Assembly (NCBI GenBank): GCA_934643435.1
Contig: CAKUCJ010000061.1
Coordinates: forward strand, 1 to 7,284
Direction: 5' to 3'
DNA from: an uncultured Collinsella sp.
GTDB taxonomy: Bacteria; Actinomycetota; Coriobacteriia; Coriobacteriales; Coriobacteriaceae
DNA: 7,284 bases
Under the pieces are notes generated by a model. The model saw nothing but the letters and a program-made list of their open reading frames with translations, had not been told where the DNA came from and ran no database searches. Shown piece after piece: positions 1-6,055 of the stretch (positions are counted from its first letter, which is position 1; each line of letters starts with the position of its first letter). The position numbers and the translations under genes are program-made.

Positions 1-1593
<1,593 letters not shown>

Positions 1594-1605
1594 TTACCTG
1601 CGCTT

Positions 1606-1637
1606 CCCGTAGAAGTTTTTCATTCACATCTTACGGG
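1606..1637 (-). promoter_or_regulatory. Leader hairpin of pyrG
   Basis: On the minus strand CCCGT+AGA (with one bulged A between) pairs with TCT+ACGGG around a loop of about 15 bases, just upstream of the pyrG ribosome site. If the TACAAT box at 1643-1648 is the -10, transcription would begin within a base or two of this hairpin, making it a 5'-terminal stem-loop. Such structures can affect message stability or translation. Pyrimidine control of pyrG by leader structure or by start-site slippage is known in other Gram-positives, but nothing here proves it. Confidence 0.4.
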
Positions 1638-1642
1638 TCTTC

Positions 1643-1648
1643 ATTGTA
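1643..1648 (-). promoter_or_regulatory. Possible -10 box for pyrG
   Basis: TACAAT on the minus strand matches the -10 consensus at five of six bases and lies 56 bases before the pyrG start, downstream of the previous gene's terminator. No convincing -35 sits 16-18 bases further upstream; that area is a T-rich run. The gap between terminator and pyrG needs a promoter, which is the main support. Confidence 0.35.
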
Positions 1649-1710
1649 ATACTCGAGCGAAAAAACAGGTTGCTATTTTTCACCAAAGCGCCTGCATTTC
1701 TCCATCTCGA

Positions 1711-1740
1711 AACAAAACGCCGCTCGGGACCCGAGCGGCG
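1711..1740 (-). terminator. Rho-independent terminator of the winged-helix gene
   Basis: A perfect 10-bp stem (CGCCGCTCGG / CCGAGCGGCG, 1718-1727 with 1731-1740) closes a 3-base loop and is followed on the minus strand by TTTTGTT. It lies 25 bases past the stop codon of the winged-helix gene and separates it from pyrG. Confidence 0.85.
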
Positions 1741-1765
1741 TAACCGCTTCAAATTGTATGAATCG

Positions 1766-2104
1766 TTAGCGTTCAGCGAGCTCATCCTCGAGCATATCCT
1801 GGACGAGCATCCCGGCGCGGATACCCTTCAGATACCATTCGCCGCGCTCGGTAAGGCAAATGCCATTTGCCAGCTGGCCACCGTCCTCGTTGTAACGCGA
1901 CACGACTTCAATCAGGCCCTCGGAGTCAAGACGGTCAATTGCCGCGCGGGCACGATATGGCGAAACCCCCACGCGCTCGGCAAGCGTTTTACGCGAGAGA
2001 CCATAGAGCCCATCATCCCCTTCGGATTGCTGAGCGATCTCCATCAGCACCAGCACTTCGACACGCTTCATATCGTTGACACTCGCACGACCCTTGCCCG
2101 CCAT
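1766..2104 (-). CDS. Small winged-helix (wHTH) DNA-binding protein, probable transcriptional regulator
   Basis: A 112-residue protein. After a basic start (MAGKGRASVNDMKRVEV) come a helix (VLVLMEIAQQ), then LSRKTLAERVGVSPYRARAAIDRLDSEGLIEVV, which reads as a helix-turn-helix with its recognition helix at SPYRARAAIDRLDSEGLI. A wing-like strand pair (VSRYNEDGGQLANGICLTERGEWYL) and an acidic C-terminal helix follow. This is the layout of MarR- or Rrf2-like winged-helix folds, but I cannot name the family, and no ligand or metal site is evident; the protein has no Cys cluster. An upstream ATG at 2158 would add 18 residues, but the ATG at 2104 has a near-perfect AGAGGAGG ribosome site 5 bases before it, so I chose that. 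It is flanked by terminators on both sides, so it is likely a single-gene unit, perhaps self-regulated through the inverted repeats upstream. Its targets are unknown. Confidence 0.82.
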   Translation of the reverse strand: MAGKGRASVNDMKRVEVLVLMEIAQQSEGDDGLYGLSRKTLAERVGVSPYRARAAIDRLDSEGLIEVVSRYNEDGGQLANGICLTERGEWYLKGIRAGMLVQDMLEDELAER

Positions 2105-2109
2105 GGCAG

Positions 2110-2117
2110 CCTCCTCT
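2110..2117 (-). promoter_or_regulatory. Strong ribosome binding site that fixes the winged-helix start
   Basis: AGAGGAGG on the minus strand, with 5 bases between it and the ATG at 2104. The longer frame starting at 2158 has no comparable site, so the shorter protein is preferred. Confidence 0.8.
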
Positions 2118-2221
2118 AACCGAGCACGAGCATCCAGCACGCCGTGCACGACCGACACACCTCACGATGGTCGGCAATATCCATCATGCGGCATCCCGTT
2201 AAGGATGAAACAGTTACGGTT

Positions 2222-2229
2222 ATTGTATA
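2222..2229 (-). promoter_or_regulatory. Possible -10 box for the winged-helix gene
   Basis: The minus strand reads TATACAAT about 118 bases before the start codon. TACAAT (2222-2227) is a five-of-six match to the -10 consensus. No good -35 is seen; the position is occupied by an inverted repeat at 2232-2250. Confidence 0.35.
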
Positions 2230-2231
2230 CC

Positions 2232-2250
2232 GCCCATATTATTACTGGGC
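2232..2250. promoter_or_regulatory. Inverted repeat GCCCA-N9-TGGGC, candidate operator
   Basis: Five-base arms GCCCA and TGGGC are separated by nine AT-rich bases. The repeat sits directly upstream of the candidate -10 of the winged-helix gene, where a repressor would cover the -10/-35 spacer. The 14-base centre-to-centre arm spacing suits a dimeric regulator. Self-regulation is inferred from position only. Confidence 0.35.
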
Positions 2251-2260
2251 AGGTAAACGG

Positions 2261-2279
2261 CTATTTTTCGCCAAAATAG
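2261..2279. repeat. Perfect 7-bp inverted repeat CTATTTT-N5-AAAATAG
   Basis: CTATTTT and AAAATAG flank a 5-base centre. It overlaps a second small palindrome, CGCC-N6-GGCG (2270-2283). It lies between the DUF1846 terminator and the winged-helix promoter area. It has no T-tail on the minus strand, so it looks more like a protein-binding site than a terminator. Confidence 0.4.
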
Positions 2280-2293
2280 GCGCTTTATTGAGC

Positions 2294-2326
2294 AAAAAGC
2301 CGCACCGGGCGCTTGCCCGATACGGC
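2294..2326 (-). terminator. Rho-independent terminator of the DUF1846 gene
   Basis: On the minus strand a 12-bp stem (GCCGTATCGGGC / GCCCGGTGCGGC, with two G-T wobbles) closes an AAGC loop and runs straight into TTTTT. It sits 35 bases after the stop codon of the DUF1846 gene. Confidence 0.9.
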
Positions 2327-2360
2327 CAAAATGCCATGCAGTTACCGCTGCGCTTCAAAC

Positions 2361-3842
2361 TTAGCGATGGAAGAAGCCTCGGCGCTCAAACTTAGGCTCA
2401 CAGCACACGTTGATTCCCAGCTTGCGCAGAACCGTCTCGTCCGTCGGCGAAATGATGACGCTAAAGAAGGCGTCGCAGCCACGCAGCTGCTCCAGGCCCG
2501 AAAGGACACGGGCAGCAGTCTCGCTCGTGGCCGAGGTAATCGACAGCGCCATAAGCGTCTCATCGGTGTGGAGACGAGGGTTTTTGCTACCCAGGAAATG
2601 CGTCTTGAGCTTGCTGATAGGCTCGATGGCCTCGTCGCTGATAACCTCAAGCTCAAGATCTACGCCCGAGACATGCTTGAGGGCGTTCATAATCAGCGAG
2701 CTCGCGGCACCCAGGCGCGTCGAGGTCTTACCGGTCACGACGGAACCGTCTGGCATGACCATGGCACCCACGGGGCCACCCGTCAGCTGCTCCCTGGTAA
2801 GAGCAGCAGAGCGCGCCGGCGAGTAGTTCTTGTCGATGCCGGCCTTTTTCATGATGAGCTTGAGACGGTCAACCTGCTCGTCGCCCACACCGGTGCGACG
2901 CACGGCCTCGACCGCAGCAAAATAGCGGCGAACGATCTCCATCTTGGAAGCGTCACGGCAGGCATCATCGTCGGTAATGGCAAAGCCGACCATATTGACA
3001 CCCATGTCCGTGGGGCTCTGATAAGGGCTCTCGCCCAAGATCTTCTCCATCAGGGCACGGACAACGGGGAATGCCTCAACGTCACGGTTGTAGTTAACCG
3101 TGGTCTTGTTGTAGGCCTCCAGGTGGAAGGAGTCGATGATATTGGCGTCGTCGAGGTCGGCCGTGGCAGCCTCGTAGGCGATGTTGACCGGATGCGTGAG
3201 GGGCAGGTTCCAGACCGGGAAGGTCTCGAACTTGGCGTAGCCGGCGGCAGTGCCGTGCTTGTGCTCGTGATAGAGCTGCGACAGGCATGTGGCAAGCTTG
3301 CCCGAGCCGGGGCCGGGGGCGGTGACCACGACGAGCGGACGGGTGGTCTCGACGAACTCGTTCTTGCCATAGCCGTCGTCGGATACGATCAGATCGACAT
3401 CGTGCGGATAGCCCTCGATGGGATAGTGCAGCTTGGCGGGAATGCCGAGCGCGTTCAGGCGATTGCGGAAGACATCGGCGGCGGGCTGGCCGGCGTACTG
3501 GGTAATGACCACGGCCGCGACGGCAAAGCCGTTACCACGGAACAGGTCAACCAAGCGCAGCACGTCCTCGTCATAGGTAATGCCCAGGTCGCCACGGGCC
3601 TTGTTCTTCTCGATATGGTTGGCGTTGATGGCAATGATGACCTCAACGTCATCGGCAATGCTCTTGAGCATGCGGAACTTGCTATCCGGCTCAAAACCCG
3701 GCAGCACGCGGCTCGCGTGATAGTCATCAAACAGCTTGCCGCCAAACTCCAAATACAGCTTGCCGCCAAACTGCGAGATGCGCTCCTTAATATGAGCGGC
3801 CTGCAGCTCGATATACTTCGCGTTGTCGAAACCCTGGCGCAT
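2361..3842 (-). CDS. DUF1846 family protein of unknown function
   Basis: A soluble 493-residue protein that I recognise as DUF1846, a family of about 500 residues found in many Gram-positives. Structures have been solved but no agreed function is known to me. The N-terminus (GFDNAKYIELQAAHIKERI, then KLYLEFGGKLFDDYHASRVL) and the C-terminus (GINVCCEPKFERRGFF) are the clearest family blocks. Residues 175-182, APGPGSGK, resemble a nucleotide-binding P-loop and follow a hydrophobic strand (PLVVVT), so nucleotide or phosphate binding is plausible. Other likely conserved points are NLPLTHPVNIAYEAATADL (212-230), the DDD at 291-293 and MPDGSVVTGKTS (363-374). No signal peptide or membrane segment is seen. 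The ATG at 3842 has GGGAG upstream, and a consensus TATAAT lies 42 bases before it. It appears to be a single-gene unit with its own terminator. Confidence 0.92.
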   Translation of the reverse strand: MRQGFDNAKYIELQAAHIKERISQFGGKLYLEFGGKLFDDYHASRVLPGFEPDSKFRMLKSIADDVEVIIAINANHIEKNKARGDLGITYDEDVLRLVDLFRGNGFAVAAVVITQYAGQPAADVFRNRLNALGIPAKLHYPIEGYPHDVDLIVSDDGYGKNEFVETTRPLVVVTAPGPGSGKLATCLSQLYHEHKHGTAAGYAKFETFPVWNLPLTHPVNIAYEAATADLDDANIIDSFHLEAYNKTTVNYNRDVEAFPVVRALMEKILGESPYQSPTDMGVNMVGFAITDDDACRDASKMEIVRRYFAAVEAVRRTGVGDEQVDRLKLIMKKAGIDKNYSPARSAALTREQLTGGPVGAMVMPDGSVVTGKTSTRLGAASSLIMNALKHVSGVDLELEVISDEAIEPISKLKTHFLGSKNPRLHTDETLMALSITSATSETAARVLSGLEQLRGCDAFFSVIISPTDETVLRKLGINVCCEPKFERRGFFHR

Positions 3843-3883
3843 ATATGGCTCCCGTCCCGTTTCGTAAATAAAGTTCCTACGCG

Positions 3884-3889
3884 ATTATA
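3884..3889 (-). promoter_or_regulatory. Consensus -10 box for the DUF1846 gene
   Basis: A perfect TATAAT on the minus strand, giving an expected leader of about 35 bases before the ATG at 3842. The hexamer 17 bases upstream (GCGTTG) is a poor -35. The sequence is nearly symmetrical: the plus strand offers TATAAC at 3886-3891, so a divergent promoter is possible. Confidence 0.55.
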
Positions 3890-3953
3890 ACGGAGCCAGC
3901 CCTCCCCAACGCCCAGGCCACCAACAGGCACCAACCAAACACGCACTCGAATA

Positions 3954-4019
3954 AGTTGCGGTGAAATAGTTCCCGCTTAGCCTTCAGGGCAGCCAAACAG
4001 GAACTATTCCACCGCAACT
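3954..4019. repeat. 66-base inverted repeat with 20-bp arms, possible dispersed element
   Basis: Arms 3954-3973 (AGTTGCGGTGAAATAGTTCC) and 4000-4019 are complementary at 19 of 20 positions around a 26-base centre that can itself form a short GCC/GGC stem. The one mismatch (A3964 with C4009) becomes a G-U pair in minus-strand RNA. There is no T-tract on either side, so it is not an ordinary terminator. Size and form suit a REP-like or MITE-like intergenic element; no transposase or clear target-site duplication is visible. Confidence 0.7.
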
Positions 4020-4026
4020 CCCCCTT

Positions 4027-4112
4027 TTGGTGCAAAGGGGTCAGGTTACTTTGCACCAACATGGCGCAGACAAACATGACCCCTTTGCACCAGGCGCCCC
4101 CTTGCACCAACA
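4027..4112. repeat. Cluster of TTGCACCA repeats in both orientations
   Basis: The octamer TTGCACCA occurs at 4051, 4085 and 4102, and in reverse orientation at 4028. This gives two competing inverted repeats. The 16-bp arms 4028-4043 and 4077-4092 (TGGTGCAAAGGGGTCA and its exact complement) are separated by 33 bases. The 11-bp arms 4027-4037 and 4049-4059 (TTGGTGCAAAG / CTTTGCACCAA) are separated by 11 bases. The first arm is shared, so only one fold can form at a time. The copies at 4051 and 4102 extend to TTGCACCAACA. No T-tract follows. Confidence 0.7.
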
Positions 4113-4176
4113 ATGGCAACGCCGCTGGTAGAGCCAACGTCAGCGAGCGCCGTCCAGAACGTACAAGTTGGCATGA

Positions 4177-4217
4177 AAAAGGCAAGGCATAGACCTTTTG
4201 GTCATGCCTTGCCTTTT
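4177..4217. terminator. Perfect hairpin with T-rich ends, possible bidirectional terminator
   Basis: A perfect 14-bp stem (AAAAGGCAAGGCAT / ATGCCTTGCCTTTT) continues, past one bulged A, into GACC/GGTC closing a TTTT loop. The plus-strand arm ends in TTTT and the minus-strand arm in TTTTT, as in bidirectional intrinsic terminators. The transporter already has its own terminator at 4288-4327, so this one either backs it up or ends an RNA not otherwise recognised. Confidence 0.65.
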
Positions 4218-4218
4218 G

Positions 4219-4235
4219 AATGACAAATTGTCGTT
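4219..4235. repeat. 17-base palindrome AATGACAA-A-TTGTCGTT
   Basis: Two 8-base half-sites are complementary around a single central A, with one G-T mismatch in the arms. A one-base centre cannot form an RNA loop, so a dimeric protein-binding site is a better reading than a hairpin. No nearby start codon gives it an obvious target. Confidence 0.35.
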
Positions 4236-4259
4236 CCGGGCGGCGCGCAGCGTCGAGCA

Positions 4260-4287
4260 GTTCCGGCGTTTGGTAAAACGCCGGAAC
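4260..4287. repeat. Perfect 12-bp hairpin beside the transporter terminator
   Basis: GTTCCGGCGTTT pairs exactly with AAACGCCGGAAC around a GGTA loop. On the minus strand it begins right after the T-tract of the terminator at 4288-4327 and has no T-tract of its own. It would form only in read-through RNA, or could shield a 3' end. Confidence 0.5.
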
Positions 4288-4327
4288 AAAAAAGCGCCCC
4301 CTCCCGCGCACGGAACGGGAGGGGGCT
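4288..4327 (-). terminator. Rho-independent terminator ending the ADI cluster
   Basis: On the minus strand an 11-bp GC-rich stem (GCCCCCTCCCG / CGGGAGGGGGC, 4316-4326 with 4296-4306) closes a 9-base loop and is followed by GC and then TTTTTT. It lies about 100 bases after the transporter stop codon. Confidence 0.88.
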
Positions 4328-4342
4328 AAAGGTAGGAGTCTA

Positions 4343-4428
4343 CCGGTGGGTTGACCCCACCGGACAGACGATGACCAGGTGATCCCTTACAGGATCGTCA
4401 AGGTTTCCGTGGGGTACCCGTTGGGTAC
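4343..4428 (-). other. Series of hairpins in the transporter 3' untranslated region
   Basis: Three hairpins lie between the stop codon and the terminator: GTACCC-AAC-GGGTAC (4414-4428), which begins right after the TAA; GACGAT/ATCGTC (4367-4399), which competes with an inner GATCC/GGATC; and CCGGTGGG/CCCACCGG (4343-4363), which may be lengthened by a GTCT/AGAC pairing. They may protect the 3' end of the message; no specific role can be read from the sequence. Confidence 0.45.
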
Positions 4429-5907
4429 TTAGAGCATCACGCAGGCGATGGTCAGAATAACGGCGCAGACGACAGAGAGAGCGACGATGAGCTTAAGGGC
4501 AAACTTGAGCCAGGTCGTCCACTCGATCTTGGCCAGGGCGAGACCGCCCATGATGGCGCCGGAGGTCGGGGTGAACAGGTTCACGACACCGATGGCGGCG
4601 GAGAAGATCATGACCATGACCTCGGGCGAGAAGCCGAGCTTAACAGCCAGCGGTCCCATGATGGGCATGGAGACGGTAGCCATACCAGAGGTCGAGGGGA
4701 TCAGGAAGGACAGGCCGAAGTAGACCAGGAAGCTCATGGGAGCGAAGATCACGCCGGACAGGCCAGCCAGAGCGTTGGCGGCAGCGTCGAGGACGTAGAC
4801 GTCGAGGCCGGTGCTAGCCATGAGGACGGAGATACCACGGGCGAGGGCGATGACGAGAACAACGGACATCATGTCGGCGGCGCCGGTGATGAAGGTGTTA
4901 ACGATCTGCTTCTCGGACAGGCCACCGATGATACCGATCAGGATAGCCATGAGGAAGAACCAGGTGGAAGCCTCGTCGAAGTACCACTGGCCAATGGGCA
5001 GGCCGGTGATCAGGGCAGACCAGCCCTGGACGACAGCGTTACCGTCGGCGTCGTAGACAGCGCCAGCGTCGAAGAAGCTGGCGATGCCCTCGTTGAGGTC
5101 AGCCAGCGGGATGAAGCCGACGATCATGACGACGAAGGTGAATGCGAAGGCGATCAGAACACCCTTCTGACGACCGGTGAGCTTGACCTCCTTGTTAACC
5201 TCGGAAGCAGCCTTGCCATGAGCCTCTTCGGCGTCCTTAAGCTCCTGCATCGACAGGATGGTGGAACCCTTGTCAGCCTTGACCTTCTTGGCATAGCTCA
5301 TCACGAAGACGATCGACATAGCGGTGGTGACAATCCACAGGACGGCGCCGAGGCCGATGATGATGGACTGGTTCACAGCGATGTCAACGCCGGTCAGAGC
5401 GTCGACGGCCGCGCCGACGGCGAACGGGTTAACCGTGGAGCCGAGGCAGCCGCAGCCAGCGCCGAGCAGGACGGTAGCGGCGCCGACCATGGGGTCGAAG
5501 CCAGCGGCCATCATGGTAGCGGCGAGCAGGGCGTAGAAGGGAACGGTCTCCTCGCACATACCATAGGTGGTACCACCGAGGGAGAAGATGAGCATAAGGA
5601 CAGGAACGAGCATGATCTCGTTGCCCTTAAGCTTCTGCACCAGAACGGCGATGCCGTTGTCCAGGGCGCCGGTCTCGGTCATCATACCGAGGAAGCCGCC
5701 CAGGATCATAACGAAGAGGCAGACGGGCAGAGCGTCAGCGAAGCCCTTGACCGGGGCGGTGCAGAAATCGCTCAAGCGGGCAGCGGTAACCGCGCCACCG
5801 GACGTACCGGAGACGATAACGGTAATAACCGCGACAATTGCCAGCAGAGCAAGAAGAATGGTGAACGATGAAGGCATACCGCGCTTTTTCTTAGCGGTCT
5901 CAGTCAT
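4429..5907 (-). CDS. YfcC-family membrane transporter, probable arginine/ornithine antiporter of the ADI cluster
   Basis: A 492-residue polytopic inner-membrane protein with about 12 hydrophobic segments and a cytoplasm-like charged loop near residues 205-247. It matches the YfcC/DcuC-like carrier family. Typical blocks are GGTTYGMCEETVPFY (111-125), GSTVNPFAVG (156-165), IPSTSGMATVSMPIMG (403-418) and FTPTSGAIMGGLALA (445-459). The two halves show the related S/T-x-P or P-S/T-S-G loops expected of re-entrant substrate sites. Family members are often labelled C4-dicarboxylate carriers, but some ADI clusters use this type as the arginine/ornithine exchanger. Its place directly after arcA and arcB makes that the best guess here. 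I leave the symbol empty because arcD also names an unrelated APC-type antiporter. Upstream in-frame ATGs lie at 5916 and 5934. The ATG at 5907 is preferred because AAGGGGGG sits 9 bases before it. Confidence 0.87.
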   Translation of the reverse strand: MTETAKKKRGMPSSFTILLALLAIVAVITVIVSGTSGGAVTAARLSDFCTAPVKGFADALPVCLFVMILGGFLGMMTETGALDNGIAVLVQKLKGNEIMLVPVLMLIFSLGGTTYGMCEETVPFYALLAATMMAAGFDPMVGAATVLLGAGCGCLGSTVNPFAVGAAVDALTGVDIAVNQSIIIGLGAVLWIVTTAMSIVFVMSYAKKVKADKGSTILSMQELKDAEEAHGKAASEVNKEVKLTGRQKGVLIAFAFTFVVMIVGFIPLADLNEGIASFFDAGAVYDADGNAVVQGWSALITGLPIGQWYFDEASTWFFLMAILIGIIGGLSEKQIVNTFITGAADMMSVVLVIALARGISVLMASTGLDVYVLDAAANALAGLSGVIFAPMSFLVYFGLSFLIPSTSGMATVSMPIMGPLAVKLGFSPEVMVMIFSAAIGVVNLFTPTSGAIMGGLALAKIEWTTWLKFALKLIVALSVVCAVILTIACVML

Positions 5908-5916
5908 AGTTCTCAT

Positions 5917-5924
5917 CCCCCCTT
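5917..5924 (-). promoter_or_regulatory. Ribosome binding site that decides the transporter start
   Basis: AAGGGGGG on the minus strand lies 9 bases before the ATG at 5907. The in-frame ATG at 5916 directly abuts it, too close for initiation, and the ATG at 5934 lies upstream of it. Confidence 0.65.
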
Positions 5925-5941
5925 CATAAATCATTTAACTG

Positions 5942-5992
5942 ATCTCGCTCGAAACGGCTCTTCCGTGCCGTGCATGCCGTTTGGTGCGAGAT
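5942..5992 (-). promoter_or_regulatory. Nested inverted repeat in the transporter leader
   Basis: On the minus strand ATCTCGC pairs with GCGAGAT (outer arms), then, after a 3-by-3 internal loop, AAACGG pairs with CCGTTT, leaving a 19-base loop. It sits between the arcB-proximal hairpin and the transporter ribosome site, with no T-tract after it. It could be a translation or processing element in the leader, or an operator. Confidence 0.45.
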
Positions 5993-6002
5993 ATTTACCA
6001 GA

Positions 6003-6040
6003 CAAAACCGCTCGGGATGTGCAGCAATACACCCCGAGCG
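6003..6040 (-). terminator. Terminator-like hairpin between arcB and the transporter gene
   Basis: On the minus strand CGCTCGGG-G-TGT pairs with ACA-T-CCCGAGCG, 12 pairs including one G-T wobble, around an 8-base loop. It is followed by GTTTTGT. It starts 15 bases after the arcB stop codon. The short T-tract suggests partial rather than complete termination, which would lower transporter expression relative to arcB. Confidence 0.65.
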
Positions 6041-6055
6041 AGATGCTAGATGCTC

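Larger units (their letters stand above)
3843..4428. other. Gene-free 586-base stretch rich in repeats and hairpins
   Basis: No credible protein is found here. The one long frame (minus strand, 3877-4311) runs through hairpins and repeats in every part and has no family resemblance. From high to low coordinates the stretch holds the hairpin-rich 3' end of the transporter message and its terminator (4288-4428), another hairpin (4260-4287), a small palindrome (4219-4235), a terminator-like hairpin (4177-4217), TTGCACCA repeats (4027-4112), a long inverted repeat (3954-4019), two CACCAAC repeats (3919 and 3929), and the DUF1846 promoter. About 4113-4176 shows nothing I recognise. Confidence 0.7.

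Noticed and set aside
1670..2119. 149-codon plus-strand frame across the pyrG/winged-helix gap
   Set aside because: It crosses the terminator at 1711-1740 and is antisense to the winged-helix gene, which has a strong ribosome site and a sensible domain.
2313..3890. 525-codon open frame on the plus strand
   Set aside because: It is antisense to the DUF1846 gene and ends at its promoter; no recognisable domain and no ribosome site.
4027..4112. CRISPR-like array from the recurring TTGCACCA units
   Set aside because: The repeats are only 8-11 bases, occur in both orientations, and have irregular spacing (34 and 17 bases between successive direct copies); no cas gene is present.
3954..4217. Riboswitch or T-box leader for the DUF1846 gene
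   Set aside because: The likely -10 of that gene (3884-3889) lies downstream of these structures, so they would not be in its message. No known riboswitch core is recognisable.
3877..4311. 144-codon open frame on the minus strand
   Set aside because: It starts inside the transporter terminator and passes through the TTGCACCA repeats and the 66-base inverted repeat. The translation is low-quality and Cys/Arg-scattered, with no good ribosome site.
5218..5871. 217-codon open frame on the plus strand
   Set aside because: Antisense to the transporter; the His, Gly, Asp and Glu richness simply mirrors codons for hydrophobic residues on the other strand.
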